From assembly GCA_030432855.1 (NCBI GenBank), contig JAUILM010000155.1:1-9863 (forward strand): a DNA stretch of 9,863 bases, read 5' to 3'. The translations under genes and the position numbers were made by a program. The notes beneath the pieces were generated by a model. The model was not told the origin of the DNA, did not search any database, and was given only the letters and a program-made list of their open reading frames with translations. This document shows, in pieces, positions 1 to 6,033 of the stretch; the stretch's first letter is position 1; every line of letters begins with the position of its first letter. Source of the DNA: Bacteroidia bacterium (GTDB lineage: Bacteria > Bacteroidota > Bacteroidia > Chitinophagales > Saprospiraceae).

Positions 1-90
1 TCATCTCAGACCAGTATGCAACCCACTTTCTTACATTTACGATTGTAGGATACGTGATGACTTGAAAACATAATTCATCTAACGTCTTGA
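1..90 (+). pseudogene. Degraded N-terminal remnant of a REP-associated tyrosine transposase (RAYT / Y1_Tnp, IS200-like)
   Basis: Frame 3 from the window edge reads SDQYATHFLTFTIVG, then YVMT and a stop at 63-65. From memory, Bacteroidota RAYT-type transposases open with a closely similar stretch (a DQ..THFLTFTVVGW-like block). The following GYVMT resembles the segment just before the HUH motif (YVMTNHxHL). In the next frame, 64-90 reads ENIIHLTS and a stop, which could be a decayed form of that HUH region. If so, the gene has an internal deletion joining its first beta strand to the HUH region, plus a frameshift. The start codon would lie just left of the window. None of the remaining roughly 100 residues of a RAYT was found in the next 500 bp. 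The adjoining hairpin array fits this reading. The match is short and made from memory, so this is a probable call only. Confidence 0.42.
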
Positions 91-130
91 CTTTAGATAG
101 CTTCGTTGCATATTTGACAGCTCAGGATCA

Positions 131-288
131 AAAATATTTATCTGAAGTTGCAAACTTCAGATAGCTGCTTTTTTGAAAGTGCGAGTGGTAAAGATATATA
201 TAAGCTTGCCAACTTCAGTACATAATTAACCTGCACGAAACCAAAATACAAATACAGCAGTTGCGAAACACACAGCTATAAGGACTAA
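131..288. repeat. REP/BIME-like repeat unit 1 (hairpin A plus degenerate hairpin B)
   Basis: The unit starts AAAATATT, then a perfect 25-bp palindrome at 139-163 (arms TATCTGAAGTT and AACTTCAGATA, loop GCA), then GCTGC and a run of T. A decayed second palindrome lies at about 201-220 (AAGCTTGCCAACTTCAGTA), followed by a conserved tail that includes ACGAAACCAAAATAC and CAGCAGTTGCGAAA. The whole unit recurs at 289-447 with small indels. No coding potential was seen. Confidence 0.7.
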
Positions 289-447
289 AAATATTTATCT
301 GAAGTTGCAAACTTCAGATAGCGGCTTTTTTAAAGTGAAGTGGCGATATATTCAAACACGCTGCTACTTGAAGTTTGTAACTTCAAGTACATATTAACAC
401 ACGAACCAAAAAGACACATACAGCAGTTGCAAATTACACGTCTACAA
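289..447. repeat. REP/BIME-like repeat unit 2 (intact hairpins A and B)
   Basis: Palindrome A at 296-320 is identical to the one at 139-163. Palindrome B at 365-389 has perfect 11-bp arms (TACTTGAAGTT and AACTTCAAGTA) and a TGT loop. The tail (GTACATATTAACAC, ACGAACCAAAA, CAGCAGTTGCAAA) matches unit 1. The A-to-A distance is 157 bp. A and B share the GAAGTT/AACTTC core, so they look like two variants of one palindrome. Each A hairpin is followed on the plus strand by GC-rich bases and six T residues, so these repeats could also stop transcription. Confidence 0.72.
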
Positions 448-500
448 ACACATATTCAAACATGCCGCTGCTTGAACTTTGTAACTTCAAGTACATATTT
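448..500. repeat. REP/BIME-like partial unit 3 (degenerate hairpin B)
   Basis: ACATATTCAAACATGCCGCTGCTTGAAC... repeats the part of unit 2 at about 345-394. The hairpin at 469-493 has arms TGCTTGAACTT and AACTTCAAGTA with two mismatches and the same TGT loop. Hairpin A is missing, so this is a truncated copy. The distance from the preceding B hairpin is 104 bp. Confidence 0.6.
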
Positions 501-526
501 ATTATCATAATGTCGGAAGGTTATAG

Positions 527-559
527 AAAAAGGACTCACGATGATTGCGAGTCCTTTTT
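527..559 (-). terminator. Bidirectional intrinsic terminator behind the M56 gene
   Basis: Perfect 11-bp inverted repeat AAAAAGGACTC / GAGTCCTTTTT with an 11-nt loop, lying 30 bp past the stop codon at 589. On the minus strand the stem ends in five T residues; on the plus strand it does as well. It would therefore end the blaI-M56 transcript and insulate it from the repeat array to its left. Confidence 0.85.
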
Positions 560-588
560 CAGTTATTCTTCCATTAATAATGAGTGGA

Positions 589-2334
589 TTAGTTGCTCAC
601 TTTGACACCCTCATATCCGACAAAACTCACCGCGAGCTCACTTGTCTCCTTGGCAGCGATACTAAAATCACCTTCTAGATCAGACACCGTACCGTAGGAA
701 GTGCCCACCACTACAATACTGGCACCTGGCAATTTCTCGCCCTCTGGACTCAAGACTTTGCCCGTCCAGACGCCATTATCATATGAAGCTTCAATTTTCA
801 GTGTGCCTTCTTTTCGGACTTGCAGCTCATCAGCTATAATAATTCCCTGGGATGTATTATCTGCATTGAGTTTTTCTTTATCCAGTTTGAAAGTAATCGG
901 CACCGCCATCCTTACACGCACCGGTTTTCCTCGCTGACTTCCAGGTTTAAATTGTGGAATAGTTGAGATCACGCGTGCTGCTTCCTCACCGCATCCACCG
1001 CCAATGTCTCGAATGACTTGAACATCGGTCAATGAGCCATCCTTTTCGATAATAAATTGTACAACTACCATCCCTTCGAGTCCATGCTCTCTGGCCATCT
1101 TGGGATAGCGTATTTCATTCATTATGTAGCGATAGAATGCATCGGTACCCCCTTTAAACTGAGGCAACTCCTCTACCACAGTAAAAACTTCACCGTCCAT
1201 CTTTGTCTTTTCGGCCAGCATATCAAAATGAGCACCGCTCTTCTTGACTGCTACATACACTAATCCATTGACTTTATCTACATTCATCGACTGAATAAGA
1301 TCAGGATCCAAGGCCGCAAGTTGCTCCATCTCCGAAATTTTATCACCTTCTTTGACCTCAACTTTCATGAATGTCAGATGATCTTTGATGTCGCCAAGGT
1401 TACTTTGCATAGAGGCCGGGAGCTGGTCAAAGGTTACAGCGTTACTGTTCTTGCCCATTTCTCTGATCTCCTGGTCCAACTCTTCACTACAGGCGAACAT
1501 GGTAAATAAAAAGGTGACCAGAATGGACAGCACACCCACTTTCCATGGGCTTACATTTTTTGCTTGTTTTTTCATTGCAATTATTCGTTTAAAAATTAAT
1601 CCATCATGAAATGAGCTGGCCAGGCTCAGTCCATTTGATTTTAAAGTAGAACTGATCAGTATTTTTGAATATCGGTCGATATCATATGTCTTTAATGCAT
1701 AGGCATCAGCCTGATATTCATGTATTTTTCGTAATTCTTTTTGAACAAACCAAGTGGTAGGAAGCCACCAGAAGATGACTTTGAACAATTCAATAAAGAT
1801 GAGATCAAAACTATGTCCCAAATAGACATGCGCCTGCTCGTGCCTTAGAATGACTCGACAATCCTCCTCTCCTTCTCCGAGATCATCTCCCACAAAAATC
1901 CAATCGAAAAATGTGAAAGTCCCGGTAATTCTCATTGTTTTACGAACCTTAACTCCTTCTACAAAGACTAATGAGCTATTCAAGCGAAGCCGAATCAAAT
2001 AGAAAATATTTCGAAGGAAAATAATCAGGAAAATGATACTTATTACGATGGCAACACCAGCCAGCATATCCAGGTAACTAATTGACGCTTCTTCCGCGGG
2101 GACGACCATCATGGGTTCGATCGCCATCGTGCCGACGGCAACAGGCTCTTCAATGACCTTCGAGGTGAAAAATAACTTGGGTAATTTCAATAGTGGAATC
2201 AACAGGCTTAAAACCGTTGCTCCCAGCAGAAATCCTCTCATTTTGGCATACTGCTGCTCGTTTCTTAGAAACAGCCAGTATCCCAGAGTCAAAGCGGAGT
2301 GAATAACTACCAGTTCTGTAAGATAATTACTCAT
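589..2334 (-). CDS. M56 (BlaR1-type) membrane metallopeptidase fused to TonB C-terminal and CarboxypepD_reg-like domains
   Basis: A 581-residue inner-membrane protein. Hydrophobic helices lie at about 5-23, 34-50, 89-113 and 264-281. Between helices 3 and 4 is the zinc-binding HEQAH (165-169), with HEYQAD at 205-210 matching the downstream acidic motif of M56 peptidases. The BlaR1/MecR1 family cleaves its partner repressor after a signal reaches the outer domain. Here the outer region has no penicillin-binding sensor. Instead, residues 285-384 are unassigned, about 385-484 form a TonB_C domain (PQFKGG, RYPKMAREHGLEG, VVVQFIIEKDG), and about 523-581 a CarboxypepD_reg-like fold (GKVLSPEGEKLPGASI, SFVGYEG). 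The start codon overlaps the blaI stop as ATGA, which fixes both the start and the operon. The likely role is signal-dependent inactivation of the BlaI-like repressor; the ligand is unknown. The family call is firm, the signalling role is inferred. Confidence 0.9.
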   Translation of the reverse strand: MSNYLTELVVIHSALTLGYWLFLRNEQQYAKMRGFLLGATVLSLLIPLLKLPKLFFTSKVIEEPVAVGTMAIEPMMVVPAEEASISYLDMLAGVAIVISIIFLIIFLRNIFYLIRLRLNSSLVFVEGVKVRKTMRITGTFTFFDWIFVGDDLGEGEEDCRVILRHEQAHVYLGHSFDLIFIELFKVIFWWLPTTWFVQKELRKIHEYQADAYALKTYDIDRYSKILISSTLKSNGLSLASSFHDGLIFKRIIAMKKQAKNVSPWKVGVLSILVTFLFTMFACSEELDQEIREMGKNSNAVTFDQLPASMQSNLGDIKDHLTFMKVEVKEGDKISEMEQLAALDPDLIQSMNVDKVNGLVYVAVKKSGAHFDMLAEKTKMDGEVFTVVEELPQFKGGTDAFYRYIMNEIRYPKMAREHGLEGMVVVQFIIEKDGSLTDVQVIRDIGGGCGEEAARVISTIPQFKPGSQRGKPVRVRMAVPITFKLDKEKLNADNTSQGIIIADELQVRKEGTLKIEASYDNGVWTGKVLSPEGEKLPGASIVVVGTSYGTVSDLEGDFSIAAKETSELAVSFVGYEGVKVSN

Positions 2335-2693
2335 GACTTCTTGTCTTTTAGTTCACTAAGCAATTGCTCCAGCTCCTGCAGGCTAAGGTTATCTTCTTTG
2401 GTAAAGAAGGAAACCATCTGCTGATACGAGCCACTGAAATACTTCTGCACAAATCCCTTCATAAAAGAACTGGTATACTCTTCTTTAGATACCAATGGAT
2501 GATACTTATGTGATCGACCTACCGACTCATGTCCTACAAAGCCTTTCTCTTCCAGGATTCGTACAATGGTGGATATGGTACTATAGGCGGGCTCTGGACC
2601 CGATAACTGGTTGATTATGTCTCTCACAAATGCAGATTCAAGGTCCCATAGGACCTGCATGACCTCCTCTTCGGCCCGGGTCAATTCCTTCAT
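2331..2693 (-). CDS. BlaI/MecI/CopY-family transcriptional repressor
   Basis: A 120-residue cytoplasmic winged-helix repressor of usual family length. The N-terminal DNA-binding domain spans about 1-70, starting LTRAEEEVMQVLWDLE, with recognition helix AYSTISTIVRILEEKG (36-51) and wing GRSHKYHPLVS. The rest (71-120) is the helical dimerisation part. In characterised pairs, BlaI dimers sit on dyad operators and are cut in the C-terminal part by the partner M56 protease; VSFFTKED (94-101) lies in the equivalent region, but the cut site cannot be assigned. The gene is translationally coupled to the M56 gene by an ATGA overlap. Three dyads within 85 bp upstream surround its promoter, so autoregulation is very likely. 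The regulated function need not be beta-lactam resistance; many Bacteroidota carry several such pairs of unknown purpose. Confidence 0.93.
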   Translation of the reverse strand: MKELTRAEEEVMQVLWDLESAFVRDIINQLSGPEPAYSTISTIVRILEEKGFVGHESVGRSHKYHPLVSKEEYTSSFMKGFVQKYFSGSYQQMVSFFTKEDNLSLQELEQLLSELKDKKS

Positions 2694-2707
2694 GTCTCTA
2701 TCTGTTT

Positions 2708-2723
2708 AACTAAATTCTTAGTC
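2708..2723. promoter_or_regulatory. BlaI-type operator O1 (proximal)
   Basis: AACTAA-ATTC-TTAGTC, one mismatch from the perfect dyad AACTAA-N4-TTAGTT. It lies just downstream of the predicted -7 box, between the promoter and the blaI start codon. Confidence 0.65.
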
Positions 2724-2753
2724 AAAACTAAAGACTTAGTTTGAACTATGCAA
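2723..2753 (-). promoter_or_regulatory. Predicted Bacteroidota-type promoter of the blaI-M56 operon
   Basis: On the minus strand TTG (2753-2751) is followed after 20 bases by TAGTTTTG (2730-2723), a full match to the TAnnTTTG -7 consensus. The -7 box ends 30 bp before the ATG. Operator O2 overlaps the -7 box, O1 lies directly downstream and O3 just upstream of the -33 box, as expected for a repressed promoter. Confidence 0.6.
2726..2741. promoter_or_regulatory. BlaI-type operator O2 (core, overlaps the -7 box)
   Basis: AACTAA-AGAC-TTAGTT, perfect six-base arms around a four-base spacer. The centre is 18 bp from O1 and 35 bp from O3. Confidence 0.72.
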
Positions 2754-2760
2754 GCTTTCG

Positions 2761-2776
2761 AACTAAATTTTTAGTT
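2761..2776. promoter_or_regulatory. BlaI-type operator O3 (distal)
   Basis: AACTAA-ATTT-TTAGTT, perfect arms that extend to seven bases (AACTAAA/TTTAGTT). It sits upstream of the predicted -33 box, which suggests cooperative occupancy of the promoter by several dimers. Confidence 0.72.
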
Positions 2777-2821
2777 AAAGGTCTCGAAGTCAGGCTATAC
2801 ATCAATATTTTCCGAGGTTTC

Positions 2822-2869
2822 AAAAAATAAAAAATGGATGAGAGTGTCCTACCACGACATTCTCATCCA
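2822..2869 (-). terminator. Intrinsic terminator of the YHS-domain gene
   Basis: On the minus strand TGGATGAGAATGTC / GACACTCTCATCCA forms a 14-bp stem with one G-T pair and a 7-nt loop (2869-2835). It is followed directly by a T-rich tract (TTTTTTATTTTTTG, 2834-2821). It lies 27 bp past the stop of the YHS gene and separates it from the blaI promoter. Confidence 0.85.
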
Positions 2870-2896
2870 CATAATAACTACTCGTTACTTTAAAGA

Positions 2897-3358
2897 TTAA
2901 TTGTATGTTGCACGCAGCTTCTTCCAGTTTCGTTGTGCTTCGGTTGCCAGAGACTCATGATCTTCAGCCATCCATAGTTGCTTTGCATCGACTTCAAGGT
3001 CATTGAGGAAAAGAAAATACTGATCGTCCTTTACGAGAAACTTATTCGGATCGGTTCTAAACTTAGCTCCTACATATATGCCGAAAGCACAATAACCACC
3101 AAACTGTGGAAGATATCGCTCGGGATCTTTGTCGAATTTCGCTTTCTGTTCTTCATTTGTGAAATAATATATTACATCGTCGTATGTGGATTTGTGGGTC
3201 CTTACTCCTCTTTGAGCCAGCCCAAGGTCCAGATAAGATACCGGACTAAAACCATTCAAGGCCACATTGCTGTTATCGATATTGTATTCTGTTTTACTTT
3301 GCCCAAAGGCATGACTTAAGGAAATAGAAAACAGAACAATTATTAGTATTGATTTCAT
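2897..3358 (-). CDS. Exported YHS-domain-containing protein
   Basis: 153 residues. Residues 1-20 are a signal peptide (MKSILIIVLFSISLSHAFGQ), with cleavage probably after SHA or at G-Q, so the mature protein is periplasmic or secreted. The rest is a YHS domain: ALNGFSPVSYLD (33-44), IYYFTNEEQKAKFDKDPERY (63-82), the hallmark GGYCAFG (87-93), then KFRTDPNKFLV and QYFLFLN. YHS domains are named for conserved Tyr, His and Ser residues and occur near metal-transport and redox proteins; exported single-domain versions in this phylum have no settled function, and metal binding through the single Cys 90 is only a guess. The gene lies 69 bp downstream of the SnoaL-like gene and ends in a strong terminator. 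Confident as to domain, not as to role. Confidence 0.9.
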   Translation of the reverse strand: MKSILIIVLFSISLSHAFGQSKTEYNIDNSNVALNGFSPVSYLDLGLAQRGVRTHKSTYDDVIYYFTNEEQKAKFDKDPERYLPQFGGYCAFGIYVGAKFRTDPNKFLVKDDQYFLFLNDLEVDAKQLWMAEDHESLATEAQRNWKKLRATYN

Positions 3359-3383
3359 TGTCTTTGTTGTTTAAAATGTAAAT

Positions 3384-3430
3384 AAAAAAAATACGGGTGA
3401 TACCACCTTGGGTGAGTGAGGTGGTGATCA
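3384..3430 (-). terminator. Possible intrinsic terminator overlapping the stop of the SnoaL-like gene
   Basis: On the minus strand TGATCACCACCT pairs with AGGTGGTATCA (one bulged base, 10-nt loop), and the stem includes the TGA stop codon. A run of eight T residues follows, but about 7 nt away. The gap weakens the call, so read-through into the YHS gene is quite possible. Confidence 0.45.
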
Positions 3431-3778
3431 AGCTAAAAAATAACCTTCGCGGATGACCAATCCATCCTGGGACCAAACTCTGCGGATAATTTCATGCCAA
3501 TGGATTTTACTTCCATCTTTCATATCAAAGTCGAATGTGAATTCAGATGCGGAATGATTCCCCTCAATAATAGATCTATGATGAGTAATACCCTTTACTT
3601 GCGCAATGGATCCCAGAAAACTCTGCATTTTTTCCACCATAGATTTTTTGTCGGAAGTAATTACTCCTCCATAATCCGACGTGATGGCTGATGAACTAAA
3701 AAATTGATCGATAGCATCCAGGATTTCTCCTCGTGATACCATGGCATCCATTTGGCGTACTTTTGCTTGAATGTCCAT
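3428..3778 (-). CDS. NTF2/SnoaL-like small protein
   Basis: 116 residues, no signal peptide or membrane helix, so cytoplasmic. The pattern fits an NTF2-like alpha+beta cone: N-terminal helices (VRQMDAMVSRGEILDAIDQFF, about 7-27, and KKSMVEKMQSFLGSI), then curved strands ending in IHWHEIIRRVW (92-102) and LVIREGYFL. Members act as isomerases, cyclases, hydrolases or ligand binders, and activity cannot be read from the fold. It follows the AraC-type gene after 81 bp and precedes the YHS gene by 69 bp, so it may share a transcript with the dehydrogenase and regulator. Small SnoaL-like proteins are often found beside AraC regulators and oxidoreductases in this phylum. Fold confidence is good, function unknown. 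Confidence 0.8.
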   Translation of the reverse strand: MDIQAKVRQMDAMVSRGEILDAIDQFFSSSAITSDYGGVITSDKKSMVEKMQSFLGSIAQVKGITHHRSIIEGNHSASEFTFDFDMKDGSKIHWHEIIRRVWSQDGLVIREGYFLA

Positions 3779-3859
3779 ACTTATGTTGTTTTAAATTATG
3801 AATAAATACAACACAAATATGAAGCAGATCCCACAGAGGGCAGCTATAAAAAACGCCCT

Positions 3860-4960
3860 TTATCTTGTACTTTTTTCGCGATAACCAGTGGGAGTGACAC
3901 CCGTATATCGCTTGAAAAATGTTGTAAAATGATTAGGCTCATCGAACCCAAGTGTAAAAGCTATATCTCGTATTTTCACTTCTTCCGCCAGATATTTCTT
4001 TGCCGTTCGAACTACCTCATTTCGTATCAGGCAACCTAATGATGTCCCCAGTCTATCATGAACTTTACGGCCTAAGGTCTTCTCCGACATATGAAGTTGT
4101 TTTGCGTAGAATGCATTGGTTCTGAAACGAGTATGATATTCTGAGATGAGACTGAATAGTTCTTCTTCAAAATCATCTTCAATCCTATACTCGATTTCTT
4201 CCCGAAATTCGGCCGGAGTAACGCCCTCCCGCCTTTTAAATATCCTATTGAAGTAACCTGGATCGCGATATCCCAGATCATATGCAACATGATGTATAGC
4301 CTTGTCGGTAAATGCAATTTCCTTTTTTGCAGCATCAAGTTGTTTCTTTATCACCAACTGCTTTATAGACACACCAATCTTCCTTTTGAACAACTGATTG
4401 ACAGAAGTTCTGTCTCTTGCAACAGCGTCAGTGATGCTGTCGACGCCAGGTCGATCCTTATATTGATAATCAATCATTTCCTTTACATCAAATATGATCT
4501 CATACTCCGACCTACTTGCCTTGAAAGGGTTTTGCCGGTACCAATCAAGAATACTTTGACCTATGATCTTGTCAGGTGATCTTTGCAAATGATCTGGAAT
4601 GCCTGACTTCTGATCTGCTCCTCTTTCACAGTGTACAAATCCCAGGGAGATCAAGTGCTTGAACAATACCCTCCCCTCCTGATTACTTAAAATTATCGAT
4701 TCCTCAAATGTCAGCTTTTGTGTCGTAAATGAGGGGGACATAAATCGTATATATTGTCCCTTTTCAAGAAAGATCAATTTATCATGCCAGTCAGGATAGG
4801 ATCGGAAATCTACCTCTATGCTCCCACTCCCTGTTTCCACATAGAAAAGTGTGGGGTGCGTCATCAAGTATATTTTTTTTGATTCTGGATGGAAAATTGA
4901 AATCATAGCAGAGAATACATGCTCTTCTTCCAAAAGTAGAAAGCAAATCGTCTCCTTCAT
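3860..4960 (-). CDS. AraC-family transcriptional regulator with two tandem AraC DNA-binding domains
   Basis: 366 residues. About 1-110 is a cupin-like sensor domain (MTHPTLFYVETGSGSIEVD; KLIFLEKGQYIRF). Residues about 158-254 are a complete AraC DNA-binding domain ending AYDLGYRDPGYFNRIFKR and GVTPAEFR (226-253). Residues about 266-363 are a second complete one ending AFTLGFDEPNHFTTFFKR and GVTPTGYR (334-361). Each carries both helix-turn-helix motifs. Typical members are about 270-300 residues with one such domain, so the extra 100 residues are a duplication or fusion. The two copies differ clearly in sequence, so they may read different half-sites. The gene starts 36 bp after the stop of the dehydrogenase gene, suggesting one operon and control of that gene or of the next two. 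The effector is unknown. Confidence 0.92.
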   Translation of the reverse strand: MKETICFLLLEEEHVFSAMISIFHPESKKIYLMTHPTLFYVETGSGSIEVDFRSYPDWHDKLIFLEKGQYIRFMSPSFTTQKLTFEESIILSNQEGRVLFKHLISLGFVHCERGADQKSGIPDHLQRSPDKIIGQSILDWYRQNPFKASRSEYEIIFDVKEMIDYQYKDRPGVDSITDAVARDRTSVNQLFKRKIGVSIKQLVIKKQLDAAKKEIAFTDKAIHHVAYDLGYRDPGYFNRIFKRREGVTPAEFREEIEYRIEDDFEEELFSLISEYHTRFRTNAFYAKQLHMSEKTLGRKVHDRLGTSLGCLIRNEVVRTAKKYLAEEVKIRDIAFTLGFDEPNHFTTFFKRYTGVTPTGYREKSTR

Positions 4961-4980
4961 GTCACACAGAAGACGTTCTC

Positions 4981-4998
4981 CTACATTTACTTCCTCCT
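4981..4998 (-). promoter_or_regulatory. Strong Shine-Dalgarno followed by a start-stop (ATG-TAG) element upstream of the AraC-type gene
   Basis: The minus strand reads AGGAGG (4998-4993), six bases, then ATG immediately followed by TAG (4986-4981). The SD overlaps the TAG stop of the dehydrogenase gene. The ATG is 26 nt upstream of the AraC start and out of frame with it. A weaker GGAG follows at about 4981-4978. Bacteroidota make little use of SD sequences, so this may be chance. Confidence 0.35.
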
Positions 4999-6004
4999 AA
5001 AATCCCTCCAGCACAATCTTACCCCTGGCCTTCCCAGATTCTAGTAGTGCATGCGCCTTGCGCAGGTTCTCTGCATTGATGACTCCGAAATGTTCACCCA
5101 CCGTGGTGGTTAATGTGCCGTTATCGATTAGATCGGCTACATGATTTAGAATATGGTGTTGCTCAATCATGTCAGAGGTCTCAAACATAGAACGAGTAAA
5201 CATTAGTTCGATATGGGTGGAAACTGACTTGGTCTTTAAGGGCATGATGTTCATATTTTTAGGATCATCGATCAAGCCAAATTTTCCCTGGGGATTAATG
5301 AGCTTGACGATCTCATCGAAGTGTTGATCGGTCGCATTGAGACTTATTACATAGTCTGCACCTTTCAATCCTGTCTTTATCAATTCATCACTCAATGGTA
5401 ATCGATGGTTGATCACATGATCTGCTCCCAATGCCTGTAGCCATTTCGTGGTCTCTGCTCGTGAAGCGGTGGCCACCAACTTTAGTTTGGTTAATTTTTT
5501 AACGAGTTGTACAAGGATCGACCCTACACCCCCAGCCGCTCCAATCACAAGTATGACTTTATCCTCAGCATTCTTATCAACCTGCATGCGATCAAACAGT
5601 AGCTCCCAGGCGGTCAGTGAAGTGAGTGGTAAGGCAGCGGCCTCCGAAAAACTCAGTGCTATGGGCTTGCGCCCTACTATCCGCTCATCTACTAGCTGGA
5701 ATTCGGCATTGCTGCCCGGGCGGGTCAGATCTCCCGCATACCAGACTTCATCTCCCACTTCAAAAAGGGTAACATCAGGACCCACTTCCTTAACAATCCC
5801 GGCGGCATCCCAACCGATCACTGACCATTCTCCTTCTGCAGGAGATCTCCGATGTCTAATTTTGTAATCCACCGGATTAACTGATATGGCCTTTACCTCC
5901 ACCAGGATATCACGACCCTGGGCTACGGGGATTTCCATCTCAATGTCTTGTAGACTATCTGTATTCTCTATAGGTAGATTCTCTTGAAATCCGACTGCTT
6001 TCAT
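4997..6004 (-). CDS. Zinc-independent MDR-family dehydrogenase / NAD(P)H:quinone reductase-like (adh_fam_1 type)
   Basis: 335 residues, cytoplasmic. The GroES-like N-terminal domain holds VNPVDYK (42-48) and GWDAAGIVKEVG (64-75). The Rossmann domain has the NAD(P)-binding GAAGGVGS (155-162). The Cys ligands of the structural zinc lobe and the usual catalytic zinc Cys are absent, so it belongs with quinone-oxidoreductase-like members even though databases often title the group zinc-binding alcohol dehydrogenase. Expected activity is NAD(P)H-dependent reduction of quinones or activated enals; substrate unknown. I chose ATG at 6004 (MKAVGF, the usual family start) over a GTG two codons earlier at 6010. 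The AraC-type gene follows after 36 bp, and the two are probably cotranscribed. Confidence 0.92.
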   Translation of the reverse strand: MKAVGFQENLPIENTDSLQDIEMEIPVAQGRDILVEVKAISVNPVDYKIRHRRSPAEGEWSVIGWDAAGIVKEVGPDVTLFEVGDEVWYAGDLTRPGSNAEFQLVDERIVGRKPIALSFSEAAALPLTSLTAWELLFDRMQVDKNAEDKVILVIGAAGGVGSILVQLVKKLTKLKLVATASRAETTKWLQALGADHVINHRLPLSDELIKTGLKGADYVISLNATDQHFDEIVKLINPQGKFGLIDDPKNMNIMPLKTKSVSTHIELMFTRSMFETSDMIEQHHILNHVADLIDNGTLTTTVGEHFGVINAENLRKAHALLESGKARGKIVLEGF

Positions 6005-6033
6005 GTACACTCATTTTCGTTTGTCAAAAAAGT

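Noticed and set aside
131..500. CRISPR-like array
   Set aside because: The repeats are self-complementary hairpins with irregular spacing (about 104-168 bp), their linkers are themselves repeated rather than unique, and there are no cas genes. REP/BIME-like repeats fit better.
3294..3476. Minus-strand 60-codon open frame bridging the SnoaL-like and YHS genes
   Set aside because: It overlaps both well-supported genes in another frame and has a low-complexity sequence; it is a shadow.
3837..3859. Terminator behind the AraC-type gene
   Set aside because: The stem AGGGC/GCCCT is only 5 bp with a 13-nt loop, and its T run lies in the loop, not after the stem.
5448..5867. 139-codon plus-strand open frame inside the dehydrogenase gene
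   Set aside because: It lies antisense to a gene with clear family motifs, is rich in Ser, Pro and Thr as expected for an antisense shadow, and has no recognisable domain.
6005..6010. GTG start two codons upstream of the dehydrogenase ATG
   Set aside because: MKAVGF is the usual family N-terminus, and GTG starts are uncommon here.
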